A stretch of 64,000 bases of DNA from Nitrospinota bacterium. GTDB lineage: Bacteria; Nitrospinota_A; UBA7883; JACRLM01. How positions within the stretch are numbered: the stretch's first letter is position 1; each line of letters opens with the position of its first letter. Location of the stretch: the NCBI GenBank assembly GCA_016208975.1, contig JACQXA010000003.1, forward strand, positions 113,455-177,454, written 5' to 3'. Positions 16,451-25,669 of the stretch are shown here, piece by piece. The translations under genes were made by a program, and so were the position numbers. A model generated the notes under the pieces. It made no database searches and was not told where the DNA came from. It worked only from the letters and a program-made list of their open reading frames with translations.

Positions 16451-17890
16451 TTACCTGGCCAATTCTTCCCTTAATTTCTTCGTGGCGGTGTTGAGCCGGG
16501 GCCCCAAGCTTACCTTGTATATATGAGGGTTTAACAGCCGTTTCACCGTGGGGTGAAGTTTGTCCAGCTCCCTCTTCACCCTGTCCCGCGTTTCCGCCAG
16601 CGGCGGAATGCTCGCGGTTATCACGCCATCCACCATCGCGGGGGTAAGCAACGGCTGGGCGGCGGCCACGCCGGAATAGAATTTCCTGTGGTACTCCATG
16701 GCCGGATGGAACCCCCACACCCCGGCGGAAAAATCCGGCTCGCCGTTTTCCAGCTCAATCAGGTCGGCCATCATGGCTCCATCCGCTCCGGACATCCTGT
16801 AAACCTGTTTTACGCCGGGCAGGCTGGCTTTCTTCATACCTTCGGAGAATTTAAGTTTCATCCGCCAATCCTCCCCGGCCCTTCTGATGGCCGCCAGTTT
16901 ATACACTCCGGATGTGGCTGGCTCTCCGTGGGCGGTAACAAGCCTTGTGCCTACCCCGTACAGGTCAATCCTGGCCCCCTGGATGCCAAGGTCGTGGATG
17001 ATGTGTTCGTCCAGCTCGTTGGAGCATACTATTTTCACATCGGCAAGCCCGGCGGAATCCAGCATGCGGCGGGTCTCCACGGAAAGGAAAGCCAGATCGC
17101 CGGAATCCAGCCTCACGCCGAATAGATTCCCGCCGCGCTCTTTCATCTCCTGCCCCACGGTGATGGCATTGGGTATGCCGCTTTTCAGCGTGTCGTAAGT
17201 GTCCACCAGCAGAATGGGGTTCACCGGATAAATCTCCACGAACTTGCGGAAGGCCGAAAGCTCATCGGGAAAAGCTGTGACCCATGAATGGGCGTGCGTA
17301 CCCTTAACGGGAATCCCGAATATCTTTCCAGCGTGTACGTTGGAGGTGGCGGAGCATCCGCCGATGTAGGCCGCCTTGGCGGCGGTGATGCCCCCATCCA
17401 CCCCTTGGGCGCGCCTAAGGCCAAATTCCACCACACGGTCTTCCCCCGCCTCATGGCATATCCTTGCGGACTTGGTGGCGATGAGGCTCTGGAAATTCAC
17501 GATGTTCAACAATGCTGTTTCCACCAGCTGGGCCTCAAAAAGCGGCGCTTTCACCCGCAACACCGGCTCCAGCGGAAACACTATGGAGCCTTCGGTATGG
17601 GAATAAACCTCTCCGTTAAACCGGAACCGGCGAAGATAGTCCAAAAAACCGGCGCTGAATATTTTGAGTGAATGTAAATAGGCGATGTCCTCATCGGTGA
17701 AATGGAGGGACGCAAGATATTCCAACGCGTCTTCCAGCCCGGCGAACACCGTGTAGCCGCCGCCGAATGGGTTCGTGCGGAAAAACAGGTCGAAACAGGC
17801 CTCTTCATCCCCAAGCCCGGCCTGAAGATAACCCTGCATCATGGTGAGTTGATACAGGTCCGTAAACAGCGCTGATGGAGGTGCGCTCAT
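16451..17890 (-). CDS. pncB: Nicotinate phosphoribosyltransferase
   Basis: Makes nicotinate mononucleotide from nicotinate and PRPP in NAD salvage. The 479 residues open with the family signature LFTDLYQLTMMQGYLQAG. FDLFFRTNPFGGGYTVFAG, VVEFGLRRAQGVDGGI, GTHAHSWVTAF (with the active-site histidine region) and LLVDTYDT...GVRLDSGDLAFLS are all present. It starts four bases after pncA, its supplier of nicotinate, and is the last gene of the htrA-pncA-pncB operon. Confidence 0.95.
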   Translation of the reverse strand: MSAPPSALFTDLYQLTMMQGYLQAGLGDEEACFDLFFRTNPFGGGYTVFAGLEDALEYLASLHFTDEDIAYLHSLKIFSAGFLDYLRRFRFNGEVYSHTEGSIVFPLEPVLRVKAPLFEAQLVETALLNIVNFQSLIATKSARICHEAGEDRVVEFGLRRAQGVDGGITAAKAAYIGGCSATSNVHAGKIFGIPVKGTHAHSWVTAFPDELSAFRKFVEIYPVNPILLVDTYDTLKSGIPNAITVGQEMKERGGNLFGVRLDSGDLAFLSVETRRMLDSAGLADVKIVCSNELDEHIIHDLGIQGARIDLYGVGTRLVTAHGEPATSGVYKLAAIRRAGEDWRMKLKFSEGMKKASLPGVKQVYRMSGADGAMMADLIELENGEPDFSAGVWGFHPAMEYHRKFYSGVAAAQPLLTPAMVDGVITASIPPLAETRDRVKRELDKLHPTVKRLLNPHIYKVSLGPRLNTATKKLREELAR

Positions 17891-17894
17891 GGCC

Positions 17895-18542
17895 TCACCA
17901 GGACATGACGCTGGAGGATTGGATCCTTTTGACCCCCGCGTCGTCCATTTCTATCCATGCGGCGGCCAGGGAACCTGCCAGGTCTATCCCCCTGCACGCG
18001 TCTTCTATCACATAAACCTCGAAACCGAGCTTCACCCCGTCCAGCGCCGTGTACTTTACGCAGAAATCCGTGGCCAGGCCCGTGAGGAACAGGCGTTTAA
18101 AGCTCCGTTCATGAAGGTAGCCGCCAAGGCCGGTGGGGGTTTCCCTGTCGTTTTCAAAGAAACCGGAGTAACTGTCCATCTCTTTCCTGAATCCCTTGCG
18201 GATAACAAGATCGCATCTGGATAAGTTCAGCCCCTCGTGAATATCCGCCCCCCTGGAGCCTTGAACGCAATGGTCCGGCCACAGGGTTTGGCTTCCGTAA
18301 TGGGTCTGGATAACATCGAACTGGTTTTTCCCGGGGTGGCTGGAGGCGAAAGAGTTGTGCCCGTTAGGATGCCAATCCTGCGTGGCCACCATGCGGCCGA
18401 AAAGCTCCGCCAGGCGGTTTACCGCGGGAACTATGGCGTCTCCCTCCGGCACGGCCAGCGCGCCGCCGGGGATGAAGTCATACTGGATGTCCACGGCTAT
18501 CAGCATGTCTTGCGCTTCGGGGCGGATTTTATTTCCTGTCAC
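17895..18542 (-). CDS. pncA: Nicotinamidase
   Basis: Hydrolyses nicotinamide to nicotinate, feeding the next gene product PncB. The isochorismatase-fold catalytic triad is visible: Asp18 (VDIQYDF), Lys116 (VIRKGF) and Cys161 (LATDFCVKYTALDG). Metal ligands Asp56, His58 and His62 lie in TQDWHPNGH. The GTG start at 18542 has GGGAGGT just upstream and overlaps the end of htrA by 14 bases, pointing to translational coupling. At 215 residues it has usual length. Pyrazinamidase activity is a common side reaction of the family. Confidence 0.94.
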   Translation of the reverse strand: MTGNKIRPEAQDMLIAVDIQYDFIPGGALAVPEGDAIVPAVNRLAELFGRMVATQDWHPNGHNSFASSHPGKNQFDVIQTHYGSQTLWPDHCVQGSRGADIHEGLNLSRCDLVIRKGFRKEMDSYSGFFENDRETPTGLGGYLHERSFKRLFLTGLATDFCVKYTALDGVKLGFEVYVIEDACRGIDLAGSLAAAWIEMDDAGVKRIQSSSVMSW

Positions 18543-20070
18543 GGTCCACCTCCCGAGGCCCTCCAGCTACGGAAAGCTCCACAATATCCCGGCTGGCCTC
18601 GCTTTGAATGGCGTATTGTTTGAGAAGCCCGCTTTTTGTTTTGGCCACCGCGTTGATGTCCAGCACAATGCGACTGCCATCGTCCATTTCTATTATGGAA
18701 TATTCGCCCTGTTGCGTGGACAACTTCTTTACAAGATCGGCCAGTCCCGCCACCGGCGAATTGTTCACTTTCATAACGATCCGGTCGGAGAAGTCGTGAT
18801 ATCCGGCGTTAACTTCGTGGGCCAGCACGTTGCGGAGGATCACCATCTCCTGGCGGTCCCTGGTCATCTCGCCGCTGTAATAGGCGTGCATAAGCTCCAC
18901 CGGAGCATCTTTCCACCACGTGGCGCCCCAGGTCATTAGATAGTTCACGGTAAGCGGCATGAACACAAGCCCGCCGTAAATAAAATATCTGGGCTGGGGC
19001 GTCAGTTGCTCATATGGCACAAGCTGGGCGGGTGGTTTGAGCGTGGCATCCACCTTCAATCTCTTCTTCTGGCGCACGATGTCGTAAACCACCTTCTCCC
19101 CCAGGAACCGGCGCTGGGTAAGATAGTTGCCGAAAACCGTAAAGTTCTCCCCCACCGCCACGGAGCCGTCGTTTTCCACCGGCACGCCATCTATGGCCAC
19201 AAGCACGTCTTCCGGCTGAATGACGCCATACGCGGAACTGTCGTAAGCGACCTTGGTGACCAGCACGCCGCTTTCTCCATCGTTTAAGCCATAGTATTTG
19301 CGGAGCGTCTCATTCTCCATGGCCTGGATGAATATGCCGTCTTCGGGGAAACCGTCGAATTTCCCGTCCGCGATATCCTCAAGGAAATGGGAGATAACTG
19401 GGGTGGGTATTATGTAGCCTATATTCTGGGCGGTGGAAAGCATCTGCATGGCCACTCCCACTATCTTGTTCCCCCTTACCGCCGGGCCGCCGCTGTTGCC
19501 GGGGTTGATGGCGGCGTCCACCTGGGCGCCTAACAGGTTGAACCCGCTGTGGGCGTAATTGACCTGCTCCACGCGGGAAACCACCCCTTCCGTGACCGAC
19601 ACATCCTCACCACCCTCCGGGTAGCCGTGTACTGTTATCTTGTCCATGGCGCGGGGCATGTCCGCGAAAACCAGCGGATCGGCGCCTTTAAAGAAAGCCG
19701 GGTCTTTGGTCTTTAACACCGCCAGGTCGCACTGATGGCCGATGGCGGTTATTTGCGCTGGATACTTCCTGGGGTCTCCCGGGCGCTTGACCTCGATATA
19801 AACCGAGTCGCTGACCACATGGGCGTTGGTGAGAATCCTTCCCCCCTCGATTATCACGCCCGACCCGGAGGAGCTTTCCTGCCCATCGTATTGCCATGGC
19901 TGGTAGTAGCTGGGTTTGCGGGATATTACGAAAATCTTCACCACCGAGCGGTTGATGCGCTCCACGTCGGACCTGGCGGAAATCTCCCGCTCGAAAATAA
20001 AGAAGACGGCAATGGATATGACCAGCGCGATAGCCGAAGTAACGGCGAACCCGCGAAGCCTTTTTCTCAT
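18529..20070 (-). CDS. HtrA/Deg-like trypsin-type serine protease with PDZ domain
   Basis: A 513-residue membrane-anchored protease. An N-terminal hydrophobic helix (about 8-26) leads to the S1C protease domain with His84 (LTNAHVV), Asp115 (QCDLAVLK) and Ser193 (GNSGGP). A PDZ domain follows (about 245-330, GVLVTKVAYDSSAYGVIQPEDVLVAIDG). The long C-terminal part resembles the Deg proteases of the plant Deg9/Deg10 type more than E. coli DegP, with a second degenerate PDZ-like stretch near 430-480 (VNAGYHDFSDRIVMKVNNSPVAGLADLVKKL). It leads the operon with pncA and pncB. A role in quality control of exported proteins is the family expectation. Confidence 0.85.
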   Translation of the reverse strand: MRKRLRGFAVTSAIALVISIAVFFIFEREISARSDVERINRSVVKIFVISRKPSYYQPWQYDGQESSSGSGVIIEGGRILTNAHVVSDSVYIEVKRPGDPRKYPAQITAIGHQCDLAVLKTKDPAFFKGADPLVFADMPRAMDKITVHGYPEGGEDVSVTEGVVSRVEQVNYAHSGFNLLGAQVDAAINPGNSGGPAVRGNKIVGVAMQMLSTAQNIGYIIPTPVISHFLEDIADGKFDGFPEDGIFIQAMENETLRKYYGLNDGESGVLVTKVAYDSSAYGVIQPEDVLVAIDGVPVENDGSVAVGENFTVFGNYLTQRRFLGEKVVYDIVRQKKRLKVDATLKPPAQLVPYEQLTPQPRYFIYGGLVFMPLTVNYLMTWGATWWKDAPVELMHAYYSGEMTRDRQEMVILRNVLAHEVNAGYHDFSDRIVMKVNNSPVAGLADLVKKLSTQQGEYSIIEMDDGSRIVLDINAVAKTKSGLLKQYAIQSEASRDIVELSVAGGPREVDRDRK

Positions 20071-20185
20071 ATCCGCAAAACCTGGCCTATTGGAATTTTA
20101 TTATAAAGTTTAACATGCTTTAATCAGCCGGGGCGGCCCTAAACCATTGATCACTATCAGCGCTTTCAACGGGGCGGGGACATAG

Positions 20186-20191
20186 TATAAT
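20186..20191 (+). promoter_or_regulatory. Candidate -10 element for mtgA
   Basis: A perfect TATAAT 30 bases before the mtgA start. The best -35 17 bases upstream is CTTTCA, a weak match. Confidence 0.3.
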
Positions 20192-20221
20192 TCCCGTTCT
20201 ATAAAAACCGGGATCTGCTTG

Positions 20222-20935
20222 ATGAGGAAAATAATAAAACTCTCTTTTTGGCTTGTGGCCCTTGCCGTGGCCGGCACTGGCGCGTATGTCGGGTTTTACT
20301 TTTTGTATCCCGACATAGGGGCGCTGGCCAAAAAGAACCCGGAAAAGACCGCATTTATGGAATATCGCGAGGCGGAATGGGAGAAGGGGAAAAAGAAGAT
20401 AAAGATAAGGCAGAGATGGGTTCCCCTGTCGGCCATATCCCCGTTTCTGCGCAAGGCCGTGGTGATCGCCGAGGATGGCCGGTTCTGGAGCCACGAGGGG
20501 TTCGATTTCGAGGCCATCCGCGACGCGCTGGAGAAAGACATTAAAGCGGGCAAACCCAAGTTCGGCGCATCAACCATATCCCAACAGCTGGCCAAGAACC
20601 TTTATCTGTCCCCTTCCAAAAACCCGGTGAGAAAACTCAAAGAGGCGGTTCTCACATACCGGATTGAAAAGACACTGTCCAAGAAGCGGATACTGGAAAT
20701 CTACCTTAACGTAGTGGAATGGGGCGATGGGGTGTTCGGCGCCGAAACGGCGGCCCGGCGGTATTTCGGCAAGTCCGCCGCCGCCCTGTCGCCCGATGAG
20801 GCGGCCAGGCTGGCGGTGGTCCTGCCCAATCCCAGGAAATGGAGCCCGGTAAAAGGGCGATATGTGGAGCGCCGCGCCCGGACGATCTTAGCCATTATGG
20901 AGCGCCAGGGGATGCTGGAGGGGTATCTGGATTAA
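20222..20935 (+). CDS. mtgA: Monofunctional biosynthetic peptidoglycan transglycosylase
   Basis: Polymerises lipid II into glycan strands in the periplasm (GT51 family). The 237-residue protein has one N-terminal membrane anchor (about 7-30). The five GT51 motifs follow: EDGRFWSHEGFDF with the catalytic Glu, GASTISQQLAKNLYLSPSKNPVRKLKEA, RILEIYLNVVEWGDGVFGAETAARRYFGKSA, then PDEAARLAVVLPNPRKWSP. There is no transpeptidase domain, so it is MtgA rather than a class A PBP. The ATG at 20222 directly follows a TTG that is unlikely to be used. Its stop codon overlaps that of the converging histidine kinase gene. Confidence 0.94.
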   Translation: MRKIIKLSFWLVALAVAGTGAYVGFYFLYPDIGALAKKNPEKTAFMEYREAEWEKGKKKIKIRQRWVPLSAISPFLRKAVVIAEDGRFWSHEGFDFEAIRDALEKDIKAGKPKFGASTISQQLAKNLYLSPSKNPVRKLKEAVLTYRIEKTLSKKRILEIYLNVVEWGDGVFGAETAARRYFGKSAAALSPDEAARLAVVLPNPRKWSPVKGRYVERRARTILAIMERQGMLEGYLD

Positions 20936-22545
20936 ACCAGCGGGCCGCTTTTCGCCACCAGCGGCGGAAAGATAAGCCTTACTGTGGAGCCCTGGTTTTC
21001 CCCCTCGCTTTTCACTTTCAGCGCCCCGTCGTGGAACTGCATGATCATCCGCGCCACCGTGAGCCCCAGCCCGATGCCGCCCCCCTTGAACTTGTGCTTG
21101 CTGGAGCTGTAGTAGATGGGGTTTTCAAGCGAGAAGTAAGGCTCGAAAACCTGCTCCTGCATTTCTTTTGGTATCCCTATACCCTCGTCCGCTATCTCCA
21201 GCACTGGCCTGCCATCCTCCACTATCCCGCGGACATGGATGGTCTTTCCGTCCGGGGTGTACTTGGCGGCGTTGGACAGGGTTTCATGGACTGCCCTGGC
21301 CAGCATGAGCTGTTCACCCATTATTTGGGTGTTTTTGGGGATGCCGGAAAGGTCTATGGAAACGGAAAGATTGCGCTTTTCCTTGGTGAGCATGTGTTTG
21401 AGCGAGTCGAGACAGGTGGAAATATCGTGATAAATCGCGATCCTCACGAAAGACTCCCGGGATTTTACCGTGGACAGCTCCGTGATAAGCGACGTGGCGG
21501 ACACCACGCTGTCTATGCCTGAATACACGTTGTCCAGCACCGTCGCTATCCTCTCCAAGGCTTCTTTTTCCGCGAGTTTTTCGGCCAACGAGGCCAGTAG
21601 CATCCTGACCAGATCCAGTTTTATAAGCGGTGTCCTCAACTCATGGGAGGTGACGGCGGTGAAATATTCCCGGGCTTTGACGAGCATGGTTTCGCGGGTG
21701 ACGTCCCGTTTGACCGCCACGAAATTCACCACTTCCCCCTTTTGGTTCTTTATCGGTGAAATTGTGGCTGTCTCCTGGTACAACGAGCCGTCTTTCCTTT
21801 TGTTTATGAAATTGCCTTCCCATACATTGCCGGATGTTATGACGTTCCAAAGCTCGTCATATAGCTCCGGCGGTTGCTGGCCGCTTTTCAGCAGGCGAGG
21901 GGTTTGCCCCAGCGCCTCCTGCCGGGAATAGCCTGTAATCCGTTCAAACACCGGGTTAACATACTGGATAACGCCGTTGAGGTCCGTAATCATGATCACT
22001 TCGGCGGACTGCTCGATGGCGGCGTAAAGCCTGTCCCGCTCGTCCTCTGCTTCCATCAGGTCTGTAATGTCCAGCAGGAAACCGTCTTGCCTGAGGATTT
22101 CCCCCTTATCTCCCAGCGTCACCGCGCAATGGTTTGAGACCCAGCGGACAACCCCGTCTTTACGGGTGATCCTGTGGGAGATGGGTTTTCTGGTCTTGTG
22201 GGCTTTTATGTCGCGGAAAAAACGGGTTACAAGGTTCCTGTCGTCGGGATGCACCATTTTGAACCACAACTCCGGGTCGTCGTAGTATTCATCGGAGGAA
22301 TAGCCTGTAATAGACTGGCACTGGGGGCTGTGATAAACCGATACCTGCTTTCCATCCTGGAACTCCACGCTGTACAGGTATTCGGATATGGATTGGACAA
22401 GGGTCTTGTATTTGTGTTCGCTGTTGGACAGGGCTTTAACGGCGCTCTGGCTGTCGCCGGCCAAAACCTCCAGCTCTTTTACGCGGTGTCGCAACCGCTC
22501 TATTTCCCGCGCCAGTTCGTCCACAGTTTTGCCGCTGTCTTCCAT
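20932..22545 (-). CDS. PAS-domain sensor histidine kinase
   Basis: A roughly 537-residue soluble-looking kinase with no clear membrane segment. A short N-terminal coiled coil (DELAREIERLRHRVKELEVL) precedes two PAS domains (about 40-170 and 170-295; YVNPVFERITGYSRQEALGQ in the second), each with a PAC-type end such as EGNFINKRKDG. The HisKA motif is YFTAVTSHELRTPLIKLDL. The ATP-binding domain has an N box (ETLSNAAKYTPDG), a G1 box (DEGIGIP) and a G2 box (GGIGLGLTVARM). No response regulator is adjacent, so it is an orphan kinase. PAS ligands are unknown. A GTG 15 bases upstream is an alternative start. Confidence 0.88.
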   Translation of the reverse strand: MEDSGKTVDELAREIERLRHRVKELEVLAGDSQSAVKALSNSEHKYKTLVQSISEYLYSVEFQDGKQVSVYHSPQCQSITGYSSDEYYDDPELWFKMVHPDDRNLVTRFFRDIKAHKTRKPISHRITRKDGVVRWVSNHCAVTLGDKGEILRQDGFLLDITDLMEAEDERDRLYAAIEQSAEVIMITDLNGVIQYVNPVFERITGYSRQEALGQTPRLLKSGQQPPELYDELWNVITSGNVWEGNFINKRKDGSLYQETATISPIKNQKGEVVNFVAVKRDVTRETMLVKAREYFTAVTSHELRTPLIKLDLVRMLLASLAEKLAEKEALERIATVLDNVYSGIDSVVSATSLITELSTVKSRESFVRIAIYHDISTCLDSLKHMLTKEKRNLSVSIDLSGIPKNTQIMGEQLMLARAVHETLSNAAKYTPDGKTIHVRGIVEDGRPVLEIADEGIGIPKEMQEQVFEPYFSLENPIYYSSSKHKFKGGGIGLGLTVARMIMQFHDGALKVKSEGENQGSTVRLIFPPLVAKSGPLV

Positions 22546-22778
22546 GCCACCACACTTCACGTCTGGCGCGCTTTTCCCACGCTTTCCCGAAGCTTAAGGG
22601 AATTGCCCGCAAAATACACACAAACGCAATTATACTTCCATTTTTGACCTGTTTTAATTCAATAATTTATTAGCAGGTTTATGGGCATCTCTTTATTTAT
22701 CCACAGTGTTTCGGCATATTTCCCCGGGACGGTCTATAATGAAACACTTGTCATTCCATTTTGATTGAGAAATAACCA

Positions 22779-23966
22779 ATGCTTCCCATCATTAAGCTTA
22801 AGTCAGGCCGGGAAAACAGCGCCGTTTTCGGCCATCCATGGATATTCTCCGGGGCTGTGGCCGAGAGGCCGCAAGGACTGTCCCACGGCGATTTCATAAC
22901 TATCCAGGACCACCAGGGGAAGGTTGTGGGCGTAGGCTCATACAGTTCCAAAGGATCCATAATGGCGCGGATTTTTGATTTCTCCGGCGCCGGTATTAAC
23001 AAAGAGTGGTTCGCGGCTAAAATCCGCCGGGCCGAAAGCCTGCGCCGGTTGATGGGGTATGGCCCGGGAACCAATGTAACCGGCTACCGGGTGGTTTTCG
23101 GCGAGGCCGATGGCATCCCCGGGCTTATCGTGGACCGTTACGCGGAAACAGTGGTGTTCACCCTGTCCACCGCCGGGCTGGATAAAAAACGGGCCGAAAT
23201 CGTAGAGGCGCTGGACGAGGCGCTGGCCCCCTCGGCCATTGTTGAGAGGAGCGACTCAACATCCCGCAAAGACGAAGGGCTGGAAGAAGCCGCGGGCGTT
23301 ATTAAAGGCTCGGTGGACGCCCCCGTGGAGTTTGTGGAGCACGGCGTTAAATTCCTTTCCGACGCGCTGGAGGGGCAGAAAACCGGGTTTTTTCTGGATC
23401 AAAAAGACCTGCGCGCCGCTATCCGGCGTACATCCAGCGGGCGGCGGGTATTAAACCTGTTTTCATACACCGGCGCCGCTTCGGTTTACGCCATGCTAGG
23501 CGGGGCGTCTAGCGTCCACAACGTGGACGGGTCTCAACCGGCTCTCGATATGGCCCTCCGCAACGCCCGGTTGAACGGATTGGCGGAGGAGAGTTTCACG
23601 AATGAACGGTCCGACGTTTTCCAGTGGCTCAACACCCGGCGGGAGCCGGAGTTCGACATGGTAATCGTGGATCCGCCTTCCATAATCAAAAGCGCCAAGG
23701 ACACAGAGAGCGGCAAGAAGGCCTATCATTTCCTTAACAGGGCGGCCATCCGCCTTGTGAAAGATGACGGGATTTTGGCCACCTCCAGTTGCTCGCAACA
23801 TCTTTCCGGGGATGATTTCGCGTTTATCCTGCGGCGGGCGGCGGCCCAGGCCGGGGCGAAGCTTGGCACGATAGGCTCTTTCAGCCAGAGCGCGGACCAT
23901 CCCATATCGGTCCATTTCCCGGAAAGTTTTTATCTGAAGAGTTTCATGTTCGAGGTGAGACGATGA
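22779..23966 (+). CDS. Class I SAM-dependent rRNA methyltransferase, RlmI family
   Basis: A 395-residue protein with an N-terminal PUA domain (1 to about 75, HPWIFSGAVAERPQGLSHGDFITI) and a C-terminal Rossmann methyltransferase. VLNLFSYTGAASVYAMLGGASSVHNVDGS is the SAM-binding motif I, FDMVIVDPPSIIKS is the NPPY-like catalytic motif IV, and ATSSCSQHLSGDDF follows. RlmI methylates C1962 of 23S rRNA to m5C in E. coli; whether this one hits the same base is inferred. It overlaps the next gene by four bases (ATGA), so the two are translationally coupled and may share a role in RNA metabolism. Confidence 0.88.
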   Translation: MLPIIKLKSGRENSAVFGHPWIFSGAVAERPQGLSHGDFITIQDHQGKVVGVGSYSSKGSIMARIFDFSGAGINKEWFAAKIRRAESLRRLMGYGPGTNVTGYRVVFGEADGIPGLIVDRYAETVVFTLSTAGLDKKRAEIVEALDEALAPSAIVERSDSTSRKDEGLEEAAGVIKGSVDAPVEFVEHGVKFLSDALEGQKTGFFLDQKDLRAAIRRTSSGRRVLNLFSYTGAASVYAMLGGASSVHNVDGSQPALDMALRNARLNGLAEESFTNERSDVFQWLNTRREPEFDMVIVDPPSIIKSAKDTESGKKAYHFLNRAAIRLVKDDGILATSSCSQHLSGDDFAFILRRAAAQAGAKLGTIGSFSQSADHPISVHFPESFYLKSFMFEVRR

Positions 23967-25375
23967 TAAAGATCCGTTTTTTCGGCGCCGCCGAACAGGT
24001 TACCGGCTCCTGCTACCTGGTAACCGTTGGAAAGGAAAAAACCCTTATAGATTGCGGCCTGTTCCAGGGCGGCCACGACACCTTCATGAAAAACTATGAA
24101 GGGTTCGGCTTTACCCCAGGGGAGATAGACCACATGATCCTCTCCCATGCCCATGCGGACCATTCCGGCAGGATACCCCTGCTTGTGAAACGGGGCTACA
24201 AAGGGGTGATTCACGCCCACGCCGCCACGGTGGACCTGGCGGAGCTTATCCTGCTGGACTCGGCCCACATCCACGAGGTGGAAGCCGGGTGGCGGACGCG
24301 CAAGAACCTTCGCAGGGGGCAGAAACGGGTGGAGCCTTTATACACCGTGCCGGACGCCCAGCGGGCCATATCGCGGCTGAAAGGCGCGCGGTACCACGAG
24401 CGTATAGAACTGTCGCGTCATATAAGTTTCACCTTTTACGACGCTGGGCATATACTCGGCTCGTCCATAGTGGAGTTGCAGGTTAATCCCGGAAATGGCG
24501 CGCAACCTTTAAAGCTGGTTTTCAGCGGCGACCTGGGCAGGCCCAATCAGCCCGTCATAAAAGACCCGGAGACCCTAACTAACGCCGATTACCTGGTGAT
24601 AGAGTCCACCTACGGCTCGCGCAACCACAAGCCGCTGGGGGCCACCAAGGACGAGTTGGCGCAGATACTGGCCGAGGCGGCCCAGACGAACGCCAACGTC
24701 ATCATCCCGGCCTTCGCGGTGGGCCGCACGCAGGAGATCATCTACTACATCCGTGAGCTCATGGAGGAAGGGCGCGTTCCGGCCAATTACCGCAAGATAT
24801 ACGTGGACAGCCCCATGGCCACCAGCGCAACGGAAATATATCAACGGGCGCTGGACGAATGTTACGGCGATAAATCGCTTTCCATGTTCAACAACCACAA
24901 GTCGCCGCTCCATTTCGAGGGGTTGAAGTTTGTGTCATCGGTGGACGAGTCCATGATGCTGAACATGACCACCGAGGGGCAGATAATCATTTCCGCATCG
25001 GGGATGTGCGACGCGGGGCGCATACTCCATCACCTGCGGCACAACCTCTGGAATCCCAACAGTCACATAGTGTTCGTGGGTTACCAGGCGGAAGGCACCA
25101 AAGGGCGCAAAATAGTGAACGGCGCCAAGACGGTGAAGATCATGCGGGAAGAGATAGCGGTGAACGCCAAGATACACACCCTCAACGCCCTGAGCGCCCA
25201 TGCCGACAGCGACGGCCTTTACGGCTGGGCAAGCAACTTCAACCCCGCCCCGCGCCTTACCATGGTGGTGCACGGCGAAAAAGAGCAGGCGAAAGGTTTA
25301 AAGGAAAGGTTATCGGGCGGCCTGGGCTTCAAATGCACCATCCCCACCTTGGGCGAGGAGATAGCGCTGGTTTGA
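23963..25375 (+). CDS. Metallo-beta-lactamase / beta-CASP ribonuclease-like protein
   Basis: A 470-residue MBL-fold protein of the CPSF73-like group. The zinc motif SHAHADHSGRIP, an upstream LIDCGLFQGG, and the later FYDAGHILGSS and FSGDLGRPNQP supply motifs 1 to 4. The inserted beta-CASP domain (about 205-400) carries PAFAVGRTQEIIYYI, VDSPMATSATEIY and SASGMCDAGRILHHL. The terminal NALSAHADSDGLYGW completes the site. Such proteins are endo- or exonucleases acting on RNA; bacterial members are often annotated as MBL-fold RNA-processing hydrolases. Coupling to the RlmI-like gene supports an RNA role. Confidence 0.88.
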   Translation: MIKIRFFGAAEQVTGSCYLVTVGKEKTLIDCGLFQGGHDTFMKNYEGFGFTPGEIDHMILSHAHADHSGRIPLLVKRGYKGVIHAHAATVDLAELILLDSAHIHEVEAGWRTRKNLRRGQKRVEPLYTVPDAQRAISRLKGARYHERIELSRHISFTFYDAGHILGSSIVELQVNPGNGAQPLKLVFSGDLGRPNQPVIKDPETLTNADYLVIESTYGSRNHKPLGATKDELAQILAEAAQTNANVIIPAFAVGRTQEIIYYIRELMEEGRVPANYRKIYVDSPMATSATEIYQRALDECYGDKSLSMFNNHKSPLHFEGLKFVSSVDESMMLNMTTEGQIIISASGMCDAGRILHHLRHNLWNPNSHIVFVGYQAEGTKGRKIVNGAKTVKIMREEIAVNAKIHTLNALSAHADSDGLYGWASNFNPAPRLTMVVHGEKEQAKGLKERLSGGLGFKCTIPTLGEEIALV

Positions 25376-25400
25376 ACGGCGCCAAGCTGGAGTCTATGAT
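25372..25400 (+). promoter_or_regulatory. Sigma70-type promoter of the second toxin-antitoxin pair
   Basis: TTGAAC and TATGAT are separated by exactly 17 bases. The -35 box overlaps the stop codon of the beta-CASP gene. The predicted start point falls inside the operator palindrome that follows. Confidence 0.6.
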
Positions 25401-25403
25401 ACA

Positions 25404-25418
25404 TAAGTGTTACACTTA
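25404..25418. promoter_or_regulatory. Operator-like palindrome TAAGTGTTACACTTA
   Basis: A perfect 6-base inverted repeat with a three-base spacer placed just downstream of the -10 box and 22 bases before the antitoxin ATG. This is where an autorepressing ribbon-helix-helix antitoxin would bind. Confidence 0.5.
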
Positions 25419-25439
25419 ACATCAACAGGAGGGAAGATT

Positions 25440-25664
25440 ATGCCGCCGGTAAACCCAAGAATTAATGTGGTCTTTGAAAAGCCTGTATATAAGGATATTG
25501 AATCCTTGGCTAAAAGGGATGGGGTTTCCATGTCCCTTAAAGTGCGCGATCTGGTGAAGGAGGCCATGGAGATCGAGGAAGACAGGGTGTTAACGTCCAT
25601 CGCCCAAACTCGAGAAAAAACCTTCAAACGCGCAAAGGCCATCAAACACAACGACATCTGGTAA
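25440..25664 (+). CDS. Antitoxin of a RelE-type module, ribbon-helix-helix-like
   Basis: A 74-residue protein from the ATG at 25440, which has AGGAGGG seven bases upstream; an earlier alternative start at 25407 lies inside the operator. VNPRINVVFEKPVYKDIESLAKRDGVSMSLKVRDLVKEAMEIEED fits a ribbon-helix-helix N-terminus, with a beta strand (PRINVVFEK) and two helices, as in DUF6290/RelB-like antitoxins. The charged C-terminus (TREKTFKRAKAIKHNDIW) would wrap the toxin. The toxin gene follows by five bases. The pair order is antitoxin then toxin, opposite to higBA above. Confidence 0.82.
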   Translation: MPPVNPRINVVFEKPVYKDIESLAKRDGVSMSLKVRDLVKEAMEIEEDRVLTSIAQTREKTFKRAKAIKHNDIW

Positions 25665-25669
25665 CACAA

